A stretch of DNA of 58,145 nt from Bacteroidales bacterium (GTDB lineage: Bacteria; Bacteroidota; Bacteroidia; Bacteroidales; UBA3824), in NCBI GenBank assembly GCA_016293845.1, contig JAEDDH010000023.1:1-58145 (forward strand), written 5' to 3'. Under the pieces are notes generated by a model. The model saw only the letters and a program-made list of their open reading frames with translations. It was not told the origin of the DNA and ran no database searches. A program made the translations under genes and the position numbers. The stretch's first letter is position 1; every line of letters begins with the position of its first letter. Of this stretch, positions 16,582 to 25,147 are shown piece after piece.

Positions 16582-16919
16582 ACCTCTCCAACCACCCCTC
16601 TTCAAATTGGACAGAAACCCAGCTTGCTGCCGCAGGCGGCGAAAGCCAAGTCATCGATTTGCCCTTTCCCACCGTCTCCCCCGATGGCGACGAAACCTAC
16701 ATAGAACAACTCGCCAATGATTACTACAACAAAATCAATGCAATGTCTAATATAGAAGCCGTCCATATTATGGGTGAAATGAATTTTACATACGCCCTTG
16801 TAAGCAAACTCAAAGCCCACAACATCCGCTGTCTTGCCTCCACCACCAAGCGCGAAACAGTGGAAGAAAACGGTGTGAAAATTTCAAAGTTTAATTTTGT
16901 AAGATTTAGGGAATACTAA
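16572..16919 (+). CDS. Small type III accessory protein, possible CARF-like ring nuclease
   Basis: A 115-residue protein starting MLLNLSNHPSSNWTETQLAAA, with IDLPFPTVSPDGDE, a middle VHIMGEMNFTYALVSKLKAHNIRCLAST and a final NFVRFREY. The Rossmann-like order (strand MLLNLS, central strand with MGEMNFT, short helix, strand with the STTKR turn) is that of small CARF-like proteins such as Csx15/Csx16/Csx20, several of which degrade cyclic oligoadenylate. It overlaps the CARF-HEPN gene and precedes cas6. A ring-nuclease role is inference from fold impression and position. Confidence 0.55.
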   Translation: MLLNLSNHPSSNWTETQLAAAGGESQVIDLPFPTVSPDGDETYIEQLANDYYNKINAMSNIEAVHIMGEMNFTYALVSKLKAHNIRCLASTTKRETVEENGVKISKFNFVRFREY

Positions 16920-16920
16920 A

Positions 16921-17583
16921 ATGCAGCAAATCAAAACTTTAATAGTAAAATTCTCCCCTGAACTTGCTAAACACGAAGTGCCATTGTTTAGGGGGGCGGT
17001 GATTGCGGCGTCGGGTGGTGGAACGCTTTTTCACAACCACGTGGGCCACAATTACCGCTATTCGTATCCGCTGATTCAGTACAAGCGGATTGGAAAATGT
17101 CCCACTATCGTGTGCGTAGGTGCTGGCGTTGAGAGTATTGGCGAATTGTTTTCTAATGGAAACTTTTCGTTCGAAATTGGCGAGCGCACAGTTGAAATGG
17201 AAATTGTGTCAATTAAAGCAAACAAAACCAACGTGCAATTGTGGAACAGCAATTTCCATTATTCGCTCACCAATTGGCTGCCTCTCAACAGCGAAAACTA
17301 CAAAAAATATATGCAATCTGAGTTGATGACCGAAAAAATCGCCCTCCTCGAAAATATCTTAAAGGGCAATATCCTGTCGTTTTTAAAATCTATGGGTGTT
17401 TTTATTGAAGACGAACTAACGTGCAGTATAACACGCATTTCGTCGAGCCATATCGAGCGTTATAAAAACCTCAGTCTTATGGCGTTCAACTTAGAGTTTT
17501 CTACTAATGTTTCGCTGCCCCACCTTATAGGTCTTGGCAAAAATGCGAGCCTTGGCTTTGGCGTGGTGAGGGAGTGCAGATAA
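16921..17583 (+). CDS. cas6: Cas6-family crRNA endonuclease
   Basis: A 220-residue RAMP protein. It starts IKTLIVKFSPELAKHEVPLFRGAVI and ends with the glycine-rich loop HLIGLGKNASLGFGVV, characteristic of the Cas6 C-terminal ferredoxin fold. His residues in FHNHVGHNYRY are candidate catalytic groups for cutting the repeat RNA. It begins one base after the previous stop. Being at the end of the effector group, it would process crRNA from an array outside this window. Confidence 0.85.
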   Translation: MQQIKTLIVKFSPELAKHEVPLFRGAVIAASGGGTLFHNHVGHNYRYSYPLIQYKRIGKCPTIVCVGAGVESIGELFSNGNFSFEIGERTVEMEIVSIKANKTNVQLWNSNFHYSLTNWLPLNSENYKKYMQSELMTEKIALLENILKGNILSFLKSMGVFIEDELTCSITRISSSHIERYKNLSLMAFNLEFSTNVSLPHLIGLGKNASLGFGVVRECR

Positions 17584-17596
17584 TTTGATTTAACAT

Positions 17597-17803
17597 ATGT
17601 CTCTTGTAGAAGCAATTGTATATCTTATAGCCTCAGGTGGGCACGGGCTGAGGGTGGAGCAAATCACTGATATGATTAATGCACGTGGGCTGCATAAGCG
17701 CAAAGATGGCAAACCTGTTACTATTCAGCAGGTTTATGCCGTTATTATGCGCCACCGCGAAACTTTTGTAAAAGAGGATGGCAGAATTAGGTTGATTATG
17801 TAA
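17597..17803 (+). CDS. Small HARE-HTH (winged-helix) protein
   Basis: A 68-residue protein. Its sequence (SLVEAIVYLIASGGHGLRVEQITDMINARGLHKRKDGKPVTIQQVYAVIMRHRETFVKEDGRIRLI) fits the HB1/ASXL/restriction-endonuclease HTH (HARE-HTH) module: helix, turn, recognition helix, then an arginine-rich wing. Free-standing copies are unusual; the domain normally precedes nucleases or polymerases. It follows cas6 by 13 bases and ends the operon, so a regulatory or DNA-modification-sensing role in the CRISPR locus is possible. Confidence 0.75.
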   Translation: MSLVEAIVYLIASGGHGLRVEQITDMINARGLHKRKDGKPVTIQQVYAVIMRHRETFVKEDGRIRLIM

Positions 17804-17805
17804 AA

Positions 17806-17846
17806 CAAAAAAGCCCTTCACCCAGCAAGAGTGAAAGGCTTTTTTG
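17806..17846. terminator. Bidirectional terminator at end of CRISPR locus
   Basis: GCCCTTCAC (17813-17821) pairs with GTGAAAGGC (17831-17839) with one mismatch, flanked by an A-run on the left and a T-run on the right. It can terminate the cas operon on the plus strand and the esterase gene on the minus strand. Confidence 0.8.
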
Positions 17847-17866
17847 TTGTATTTAATTATGGTGTG

Positions 17867-19357
17867 TTACGGCTTCATAGGTTCGCCGAGCGAGGAAGCC
17901 TCTGCATCTTTTTCGTCTAATTTGAAACGCATAAACTGTTTGTTCTCAGATGTGTATGGTTTCCAATCGCCGCCGTTGGCACCGTTGGGGTCGGAGTATT
18001 TGGCAAAGTTGCTCCAAGCGGTGAGCATACGCTCCGACAAGTCCCAATCGCCCTGAGTCCACGGACGCCAGCAGTGTTTCAACGATTTAAACACGTACCA
18101 AAGGTCCGACGAGTGGAATGCGCCTTTGAGATAGTCTTCTGGATGGCTTCCGTCGTCGGGTAGGGGACGGGCAAACTGATATGCCCACGCCTTGCCGTTG
18201 TTTTCCTGACGGTTGAGACAGAAATCCACAATTTGGTCTGCCATATTTCCGGGGTCGTTGAGCGTGCAGCCAATCATATAAGGCACGTCGGCAATCTCGT
18301 TGGCAATGCAGGCATCGTCAAACGCCTTTGGAAGAACATAACCATCAACGTAAGGTGCTATCGGACCGGAGTTTAAGCAACTGCGTTTGCCTGTAACACG
18401 AGTGTACATAGGTCCGAGAGCGTAGATTTCTTCGGTAGAAGCGGCGCGTAGGTCTTTGAGAGTCTTTAAGTTAGCCCAATCGCAAACCTCCTTTATCTGT
18501 GACTCAGCCTTGGCAAGGGTAAGTTGACTCTGACGGAAAAATGCGGGCACTTTGTCGGCTTCTTCTTTGGGTAATGGCTTCTGCAAACCGCTTGCGCTCA
18601 TTATTACAGCCTTGTTAAACAGACCTTTGGTTAGGGGCGATGAGGAGAGAAATTTGGTGCTACGTCCGCCTGCGCTCTGTCCAAAAATCATAACGTTTTC
18701 GGGGTCGCCGCCAAACTGTGCAATGTTTTTCTTAACCCATTTCATCACTTCTATTTGGTCGAGAGTGCCCCAGTTGCCAGTGGCGTGAGCGGGGTCTTCG
18801 GCAGAGATTTCGGGATGCGCAAAAAATCCGAACGGACCCACGCGGTAGTTGAACGTTACCAAAACCACGTCTTTTGCAGCCCATTCCTGACCGTCGAACT
18901 CGGGTTCAGAGCCCCAGCCTTCGCGCAGTCCGCCGCCAAAAATCCAAATAGCCACGGGGAGTTTCTTTTCGGGCTGAGCCGATGCCTTGGTGTAAACATT
19001 GAGGTAGAGGCAGTCTTCGCTGTAAGCCTTTTCGTCGCCGTAGCCCCATTCTGTGGTGTATCCGCCGTTGTAATGTGCGCCTTGAAATGCAGGATGACCA
19101 AAACTGTCGCACACCTTAACGCCTTTCCACGGCACTACGGGCTGAGGAGCACGCCAACGGTTTTCGCCAATCGGGGGAGCAGCGTAGGGGATTCCTTTGT
19201 ATACAACAACGCCCTCTTTTTCGGTGCTAACACCCTGAATCTGACCGCCTTCGATAGTCAGCACGGGGTTGTTGTTAGAGCAAGAGTTTTGCTGTGTTTG
19301 CGTAGCGCACGAAGCCATCATCATTGCGCCAAGAGCAAGAAAAAGAAATTTTTTCAT
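17867..19357 (-). CDS. Type B carboxylesterase lipoprotein
   Basis: A 496-residue alpha/beta hydrolase with a lipoprotein signal (MKKFLFLALGAMMMASC, lipobox ending at Cys17). The carboxylesterase type B marks are an oxyanion region IWIFGGGLREGWGS, the nucleophile elbow MIFGQSAGGRS (GQSAG), and the His region KGAFHSSDLWYVFKSL. VVYKGIPYAAPPIGENRWR is the family's N-terminal signature. It probably hydrolyses esters (for example acylated or feruloylated sugars) in the periplasm or at the outer membrane, in keeping with a polysaccharide-degrading Bacteroidales. It is monocistronic and convergent with the CRISPR operon. Confidence 0.92.
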   Translation of the reverse strand: MKKFLFLALGAMMMASCATQTQQNSCSNNNPVLTIEGGQIQGVSTEKEGVVVYKGIPYAAPPIGENRWRAPQPVVPWKGVKVCDSFGHPAFQGAHYNGGYTTEWGYGDEKAYSEDCLYLNVYTKASAQPEKKLPVAIWIFGGGLREGWGSEPEFDGQEWAAKDVVLVTFNYRVGPFGFFAHPEISAEDPAHATGNWGTLDQIEVMKWVKKNIAQFGGDPENVMIFGQSAGGRSTKFLSSSPLTKGLFNKAVIMSASGLQKPLPKEEADKVPAFFRQSQLTLAKAESQIKEVCDWANLKTLKDLRAASTEEIYALGPMYTRVTGKRSCLNSGPIAPYVDGYVLPKAFDDACIANEIADVPYMIGCTLNDPGNMADQIVDFCLNRQENNGKAWAYQFARPLPDDGSHPEDYLKGAFHSSDLWYVFKSLKHCWRPWTQGDWDLSERMLTAWSNFAKYSDPNGANGGDWKPYTSENKQFMRFKLDEKDAEASSLGEPMKP

Positions 19358-19533
19358 ATCATTAATGTGTTTGTTATTTTGAAGGCAAAGATAGTATTTT
19401 TTCTATTACACACCCGATTCAATCCTCCAAAGCATATATTTTTTGAGCAAAAAGGTGAGGAAATAGGGATTATTTATTAAGTAATTGATTTTAATAGGTA
19501 ATCACAAAATTCCGGCTATTTTTGCTTAAAAAA

Positions 19534-20032
19534 TCACAAAATTCCAGATAATGGATATTCATCGTCAATCATTACCACATCTTCGCCGGCGGATTTAAAA
19601 CCGTTGAGGTACTTTTGATTGTCGCCTTGGAGACTTTCGATGGTGCAATCTGCGCCGTAAAGACGGTGTTCGATGTCGGAGCAATGGGGTTTGATGTCTT
19701 CAAAATGGTGGAGGATATAATTATCGGTCATTACAAGGCAAATAAAACGTATTGATTGTAAATAGTTTGCATCAAAATCGCGCCGCCAATCAAAGGGCAC
19801 ATAGCATCCTTCTACAATAAGGTTTTGGTTGTTTTCGATAGCGGTTTTCATTATTTCGCTGACGATAGGCCAAAGATAATCGGTGAGGGCATCATCGTCT
19901 TCGGGAGTAAGCGAGGTGTTGCCGCTACGAATCAAACCCATTTTTAGATGGTCGATTGATAGGTATGGATATTTATATTTTTCGAGCAATCGCTGCGCCA
20001 AAATATGATGCGCCGGTGATAAGGATGAGCAT
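19534..20032 (-). pseudogene. P-loop kinase with deleted Walker A
   Basis: The main frame (from 20001, TTG) reads AQRLLEKYKYPYLSIDHLKMGLIRSG, with DHLKMG and LIVEGCYVPFDWR typical of small nucleotide or zeta-toxin-like kinases. The true start, ATG at 20032, encodes MLILITGASYFG in a different frame, which is the beginning of the P-loop. The expected G-K-T/S and next residues are missing, and the reading frame changes exactly there. A deletion of about 14 bases between GGC-rich motifs would explain both. The ATP-binding lysine is therefore gone. A 14-base repeat (AATCACAAAATTCC) at 19500-19513 and 19532-19545 marks the 3' end. Confidence 0.8.
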
Positions 20033-20149
20033 GGTTTATAGAGAATTAGTTCCGATTATCCATTTGCTATTTACGCATTTTTGAAATCCCCCGTTTCGCT
20101 TTTCGGATATTTTTTTTATCTTTGGCGGGAAATTTAATACTTGACGATT

Positions 20150-21712
20150 ATGCGCAAATTTAATACAGCAGGAATATGTTACCCCGAGTTACACTATATG
20201 GTAAACATTACCAACCGTCTTGACGACATAAAAAAGAAAGTAGCCAGTGGGGAATACATCACCATCAATCGTGGGCGTCAATATGGCAAGACAACTACGC
20301 TTTACCACTTAGCAAAACGGTTGAGCAATGATTACGTAGTGTTTTCGATAAGTTTTGAACGGATGGGTAAAACCGAGTTTGCTTCGGATAACTCGCTGGC
20401 GTACTATTTTATAGATAGTATGCGGTTAAAAATGCGAACTATTAATAATTTGAATGATTATGTAAAAAACACCATTATATCCACAATAGAAAAATACTCA
20501 GAAAAAAAGGAAATAAATTTTTCATTTCTTGACGAGTTTATTCCTGACATTTGCGAAAAATCGGGCAAGCCCGTTGTCCTTATAATCGACGAAGTGGATA
20601 GTGCGAGCAATTATGAATCGTTTATTAAGTTGCTGCGGCTGTTGCGCGATAAGTATCTAAACAGAATGGATATTCCTACATTTCAGTCGGTTATACTTGC
20701 CGGAGTTTACGACATTAAGAATCTTAAACTCAAAGTTCGTCCTGATAGCGACCATCAGTACAATTCGCCGTGGAACATTGCCGTGCCGTTTGACGAGGAT
20801 ATGTCGCTGCACAAAGATGGCATTGAACAGATGCTCAACGAATACGAAGCCGACCACAAATTAGGTATGGACACTTCAAAAATGGCGCAGTTGATTTGGG
20901 ATTATTCGTCAGGTTATCCGTTTTTTGTATCAAGACTATGTCAACTAATTGACACAAAGCAACTTGGTTGGAATTATGAAGGCTTTTTAAAAGCCGAAAA
21001 AATGCTGTTGACCGAAAAAAATACTCTGTTTGACGATTTGATAAAAAAATTGGAAGATTTTCCTGAAATCAAATCCTCATTAAAAGATATTTTGTATTAC
21101 GGCAAAGAGTATTCGTTTAACCTTGATATAAAGGTAATTAACCTTGCTGCTATGTTTAATTTTATCAAAAATGTAAATGGCACAGTGCGCGTTTTTAACC
21201 GAACAATGGAAACCCGCCTTTACAACCTGTTTACCAACGAGGAGGAGCATAAAAACGAAATGTACACCCACGGCGACACCGACCGTAATCAGTTTGTGGA
21301 GAATGGCGTTTTGAAAATGGAAAATATTCTTGAACGTTTTTCGCTCCATTTCAACGATATTTATGGAGGTAAAGACACTGAATTTAAGGAAGAAGAAGGC
21401 CGCCGTTTCTTTATGCTTTATATCAAGCCAATTATCAATGGCACAGGGCATTATTATATTGAGGCAGAAACCCGCGACCGCTCTCGTACCGATATGATTA
21501 TCGACTACTTAGGTAAACAATATATTATCGAAATGAAAATTTGGCGAGGCAATGCCTACAACGAGCGTGGCGAAAAACAACTTACCGAATATCTTGATTT
21601 TTACCACGTAAATAAGGGTTATATGCTTAGTTTTAATTTTAATAAAAACAAGGTCTCTGGGGTTAAGACGTTGAAATTTTGCGAAAAAGAGATTGTGGAG
21701 GCGGTGGTCTAA
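20150..21712 (+). CDS. AAA-like ATPase with C-terminal PD-(D/E)XK nuclease domain (copy 1)
   Basis: A 520-residue protein. The N-terminus is MRKFNTAGICYPELHYMV, then Walker A GRQYGKTT (42-49) and Walker B VLIIDEVDSAS. A winged-helix-like middle follows, and the C-terminus has DMIIDYLGKQYIIEMKIWRG, the D...E-x-K pattern of PD-(D/E)XK nucleases. The family is very common in Bacteroidales and usually multicopy; its job is not established and may involve mobile-element or defence functions. Start at 20150 matches the paralog at 45680-47242. A TATCTTTG -7 box lies at 20117-20124. Confidence 0.85.
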   Translation: MRKFNTAGICYPELHYMVNITNRLDDIKKKVASGEYITINRGRQYGKTTTLYHLAKRLSNDYVVFSISFERMGKTEFASDNSLAYYFIDSMRLKMRTINNLNDYVKNTIISTIEKYSEKKEINFSFLDEFIPDICEKSGKPVVLIIDEVDSASNYESFIKLLRLLRDKYLNRMDIPTFQSVILAGVYDIKNLKLKVRPDSDHQYNSPWNIAVPFDEDMSLHKDGIEQMLNEYEADHKLGMDTSKMAQLIWDYSSGYPFFVSRLCQLIDTKQLGWNYEGFLKAEKMLLTEKNTLFDDLIKKLEDFPEIKSSLKDILYYGKEYSFNLDIKVINLAAMFNFIKNVNGTVRVFNRTMETRLYNLFTNEEEHKNEMYTHGDTDRNQFVENGVLKMENILERFSLHFNDIYGGKDTEFKEEEGRRFFMLYIKPIINGTGHYYIEAETRDRSRTDMIIDYLGKQYIIEMKIWRGNAYNERGEKQLTEYLDFYHVNKGYMLSFNFNKNKVSGVKTLKFCEKEIVEAVV

Positions 21713-21719
21713 TAACACA

Positions 21720-21762
21720 AAAAAGCCGTCAACGATATTTTTCATCAACGGCTTTTTATTCT
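21720..21762. terminator. Bidirectional terminator
   Basis: AAAAGCCGT pairs with ACGGCTTTT (around 21721-21729 and 21748-21756), with A/T runs on both sides. It lies between the convergent ATPase and outer-membrane protein genes. Confidence 0.75.
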
Positions 21763-21771
21763 TGTTTTTTA

Positions 21772-24108
21772 TTATTTCAACCTATCTTTCTCATCGTTTC
21801 CTGCGCCGGTGCCTTTGTATTTGCTCTTGGCGGGGTTGAAGGTGTATTTGAGGCGGATGTTGAACGTGGTTTCGTCGATAACTTCTTGGCTAAGGTAGCC
21901 CGATTCTTTGTAAAGCATTACGTCGGTGTTGCCGTTGCGGAAAAGGTTTGATACGCCGGCTTCGAGGTTCAATGCATTGTTTAAGAACGATTTATGAATG
22001 TATAAACTTGCCTGTACCGAATTGTTGGTTACCTTTATGAAATCGTCCTGTCCGTTTTTGAAGAATGTCTGAGTGTTAAATTCAAACGCCCATCCATTTT
22101 TGAGGTTAACAGCATTGTTGAACACAAGCACATAGTAAGGACGGCTGAGTTTGATGGTTTGACCGTTGGAAACAATGTCGTCGAGCCACTGTTTGTGAGC
22201 CACAAATGCGATTGTGGGACGGTAGATGCCTACGGGAATTTGTGCTGCAAGTTGCAGATTTAGAGAGTGTTTGTCGGTGTTGATCCATTTGAGGATTTCA
22301 GATTCGGGGTGTTCGGGGTTTACCATCTGGTATCGCAAGTAGGCGTTTCGACGGTGAGTGTAGTTTACCGACGCTTGCAAAAATAGGTAAGTGAGCGAAA
22401 AATCGGCGTTGCGCATAATTGTGGGCTTGATTGTGGGGTTTCCGGTTTGTTGCAGATAACGGCTTCCGTAGTAGGTGGCGTTGCTCATTACATGGTACGA
22501 AGGACGCGAGATTTTTTCGCTGTAAGCCACGTGAAGACCCATTTTGCCAAACATTCCGTCTACCGAAACCGAAGGGAAAAACTCGTTGTAAATCTGCGAT
22601 GCATTTTCGTCGTGTTCGCCGTTGTTGTAATAATCAAGGTCGATATGCTCGTAGCGGAGTCCGGCTTTTATGTTAATTTTTTGGGCAATGGTGTAACCGT
22701 ATTCTGCAAAAGCCGCCATACCGTTTTGAGTGGTCTTGCTGTTAACAGAAGGAACGTAAGTGCCGGCGTCACTGATAGTTTCGTCGGTGCGGTAGGTGTA
22801 AGCAGTCTCGCCGCCAAAGTCGATGCGACCGCCAAAGAGCGAGTGTCCGAGAACGAGTTTTTGAGCCGACAACTTGTTGAGAATGTGGTTGGTAACTCCA
22901 AAATCGCGCTGTTCAGAATTTTTGCTCGATTCGGTGTTGTGAGTGATTTTGGTTTTGGGATTGTAAATAAAATCGGAGTTGAAATCTACCGAAAATCCGC
23001 CGATGTTGCCGCTGTAATAGAGGTTGATTTCGTGTTGGTAATCATCTGGCTGTTTGGTGTTTATGTAAGTGTTTAACTCATCGTATTTTTTTGCGTTGCA
23101 AAGTACGTTAATAATGTTCCTACCCTCGTCGTTGCGGTTGAGAATTTTGTGGTGGGTATATTTTGCGCCAACAAAGTTTTTTTCGTTAATCTGATAGTTA
23201 ACTCCAAGATTTATAGGCGCATAGTCGTAACTTTCGTGTCCGTCTAATATGTTGATGTTTTCCCAATGATAGTTAGAGTTGTTGAGTGTGTAAATCTTTG
23301 ATTTATTGCCCAATTTGAAATTGCGGGCGTAACGAAGACCGCCAAAAATATCAAATCCTTTTCTGCGATAATTAAAGTCGAATTTTTCGTCTATTGAGGA
23401 ATTCTTGTTGTTGAAACCTTGATATAAATACGATTCGGCTTTGAAGCCAAAACCTTCGCCCACAGGTTTGAGTGTAGAGATACGAACCACAGCAGTAACT
23501 TCGGCAGAATAACGCGCACCCGGCGACTGTATCACCTCAACGCTCTTGATGTTTTCGGGCGAAAGATTTTCTAACTCGTTCATATCACGTACTTTTACGT
23601 TGTTGATGTAGATTTCGGGCGAACCTTTGCCAATCACCTCCAAGCCACCGCTGCGACCTTTCATCAATCCGGGCACATTCTCCAACATACGGGTCGTGCT
23701 GCCTGTTTGAGCAAGCACTGTTCCCTGCACGTTGGTAACCATTGCGCCGTCTTTGAGTTGAGTTTTTGGGGCAATGGCCTTGACAGTAACCTCTTGAAGT
23801 TCCACAGCCGAATTGTTCATTACAATATTGTTGAAATCAGCCACTTCTGAAATCTTTTTGTAAAAACTCTCGTAACCGATGCACGAAATATTAATATAGT
23901 GTGCATTAGCGGGACGTTCTACCGAAAATTTTCCGTCAAAGTCAGAAATTGTGCCTGTAACAAACGTAGAATCAGCGGTTAACAAAATTACATTAGCAAA
24001 TTCCACGGGTTGGTTATCGTTGTTAGAAATTTTTCCGCTAATGTTTTGAGCGGAAGTTACTTGCAAACTTACTGCTGCGGCCAACATTGTTGCGATAATC
24101 GTTTTCAT
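21772..24108 (-). CDS. Outer-membrane beta-barrel protein with CarboxypepD-reg domain
   Basis: A 778-residue secreted protein with a signal peptide (MKTIIATMLAAAVSLQVTSAQ). Residues ~22-105 form a carboxypeptidase-regulatory-like domain (ISGKISNNDNQPVEFANVIL, GTISDFDGKFSVERP). A plug-like segment follows (LKDGAMVTNVQGTVLAQTGSTTRMLENVPG, KGSPEIYINNVKV, SVEVIQSPGARYSAEVTAVV). The rest is a beta-barrel with many aromatic strands. This is the TonB-dependent-receptor-like 'outer membrane beta-barrel family' of Bacteroidota. No SusD-like partner is adjacent, so the substrate cannot be told. The protein ends GTGAGNDEKDRLK rather than in an aromatic residue. Confidence 0.9.
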   Translation of the reverse strand: MKTIIATMLAAAVSLQVTSAQNISGKISNNDNQPVEFANVILLTADSTFVTGTISDFDGKFSVERPANAHYINISCIGYESFYKKISEVADFNNIVMNNSAVELQEVTVKAIAPKTQLKDGAMVTNVQGTVLAQTGSTTRMLENVPGLMKGRSGGLEVIGKGSPEIYINNVKVRDMNELENLSPENIKSVEVIQSPGARYSAEVTAVVRISTLKPVGEGFGFKAESYLYQGFNNKNSSIDEKFDFNYRRKGFDIFGGLRYARNFKLGNKSKIYTLNNSNYHWENINILDGHESYDYAPINLGVNYQINEKNFVGAKYTHHKILNRNDEGRNIINVLCNAKKYDELNTYINTKQPDDYQHEINLYYSGNIGGFSVDFNSDFIYNPKTKITHNTESSKNSEQRDFGVTNHILNKLSAQKLVLGHSLFGGRIDFGGETAYTYRTDETISDAGTYVPSVNSKTTQNGMAAFAEYGYTIAQKINIKAGLRYEHIDLDYYNNGEHDENASQIYNEFFPSVSVDGMFGKMGLHVAYSEKISRPSYHVMSNATYYGSRYLQQTGNPTIKPTIMRNADFSLTYLFLQASVNYTHRRNAYLRYQMVNPEHPESEILKWINTDKHSLNLQLAAQIPVGIYRPTIAFVAHKQWLDDIVSNGQTIKLSRPYYVLVFNNAVNLKNGWAFEFNTQTFFKNGQDDFIKVTNNSVQASLYIHKSFLNNALNLEAGVSNLFRNGNTDVMLYKESGYLSQEVIDETTFNIRLKYTFNPAKSKYKGTGAGNDEKDRLK

Positions 24109-24285
24109 TTTTTTTACAGTTTTATGTTGTTAATACTGCCAAAATAAAAACATCCCCCGTGCCAAAAGAGGTAATCTTTTAATTATAAGTGTTTTATGAT
24201 TTTGTAAAAGTGTAAAATGTGTAAATTTTTTTTACAATGGTGTAAAGAATTTTTACGGAAATATGTAGAATTATAAAAGGTGCTG

Positions 24286-24293
24286 TATATTTG
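24286..24293 (+). promoter_or_regulatory. -7 box for the PIN toxin module
   Basis: TATATTTG matches TAnnTTTG and lies 26 bases before the antitoxin ATG. No good -33 TTTG is visible. The region upstream is rich in GTGTAAA-type words that could bind the antitoxin. Confidence 0.5.
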
Positions 24294-24319
24294 CAACATA
24301 AAATCTAATCATTACGGCT

Positions 24320-24460
24320 ATGACCGAAGAAGAAAGAAAAGAGCGGATGGAAAGAATGGCAAGAAACTACGCCATCAATTCTAAAAAAACTCCAAAAACA
24401 AGGAGGATGGCTTTTGCAAGGGCTCATAGAGGAGATGTAATAATCTCCGATCCCGAATAG
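24320..24460 (+). CDS. 46-residue putative antitoxin
   Basis: A small gene reading MTEEERKERMERMARNYAIN and then a basic stretch, ending VIISDPE. The first half is a charged helix and the end is acidic, as in the short partner proteins of PIN toxins. It lies 31 bases before the PIN gene and behind a TATATTTG box. I do not recognise a named family. The assignment rests on size, helical charge pattern and position. Confidence 0.6.
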   Translation: MTEEERKERMERMARNYAINSKKTPKTRRMAFARAHRGDVIISDPE

Positions 24461-24491
24461 ATAGAAAGATTAAAATACTATCTTCCCGACT

Positions 24492-24911
24492 ATGACCCGG
24501 CTAATGCTTGATACGTGTGCGATTGTTGACTTGATTACAAGTTCTGATTTCACTACATTGGATTTTTGGGATGTCTTAGATGCCACTGACACAATGCCGT
24601 TTGCAAGTTTTGAAACGGCACGTGAACTTGTTGTACTATTTAATGACAAAAAATTATTGTCAAAGCATTGGCATACAGCCACTCAGATGTTGCAATCAAT
24701 AGAACAGGATTATGGTATTGAATTTTTGCCTTTCAGTAGAGATACTGCCTTTACATACGCCTCGTTGCAACTAAATGAGGCTATGGATCATCACGACCCA
24801 AGCGACCATATTATCATTGCTCACGCCATAACAGAGCATCTAACCTTGCTTTCAAGCGATCACAAATTTGCCTATTACCGCAGTCAAGGCCTTGATTTGA
24901 TTGAGTATTAA
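24492..24911 (+). CDS. PIN-domain ribonuclease toxin (VapC-like)
   Basis: A 139-residue PIN protein. The acidic ligands are visible: Asp in LMLDTCAIVDLI, Glu in SFETARELVVLF, then the paired acids in DHHDPSDHIIIAHAI, and the last strand LTLLSSDHKFAYYRSQGLDLIEY. PIN toxins of this type cleave tRNA or other structured RNA and are held in check by a small partner, here probably the 46-residue protein just upstream. The catalytic set is complete, so the toxin is likely active. Confidence 0.88.
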   Translation: MTRLMLDTCAIVDLITSSDFTTLDFWDVLDATDTMPFASFETARELVVLFNDKKLLSKHWHTATQMLQSIEQDYGIEFLPFSRDTAFTYASLQLNEAMDHHDPSDHIIIAHAITEHLTLLSSDHKFAYYRSQGLDLIEY

Positions 24912-24972
24912 AAAAATTATAATTTGAACATCTTATAGGGTGTTTTCTCTAAGTCTTCACTCCGCCTCATTT

Positions 24973-25023
24973 TTTGTTTTATCCTCATAAAATTGTAACA
25001 ACCCCTTGTTTTTATCCTCATAA
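24973..25023. repeat. Two direct copies of a TTTTATCCTCATAAAA motif
   Basis: TGTTTTATCCTCATAAAA (24973-24990) recurs with one added T at 25005-25023, each followed by a GTAA word. The unit is nearly palindromic (TTTTAT...ATAAAA). It lies past the PIN toxin gene and before the terminator. It may be a paired binding site or a repeat remnant. Confidence 0.5.
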
Positions 25024-25096
25024 AAGTGTAAAAAATAGGGTGAAATTGGCTCGTATTTTTGTTAAAGTATTAAAAATCAAAGATATTTAAAAAAAT

Positions 25097-25128
25097 TGGA
25101 GTGGTAATTTCGCCACTCCACATTTTTT
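25097..25128. terminator. Bidirectional terminator
   Basis: TGGAGTGG (25097-25104) pairs perfectly with CCACTCCA (25113-25120), with A-rich sequence before and CATTTTTT after. It separates the PIN module from the glutathione peroxidase remnant on the other strand. Confidence 0.8.
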
Positions 25129-25147
25129 AATTGCGGTGCAAAGTTTT

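Noticed and set aside
19500..19545. 14-base direct repeat as a transposon target duplication
   Set aside because: The copies are only 18 bases apart with no element between; more likely a small local duplication of the kinase gene's 3' end.
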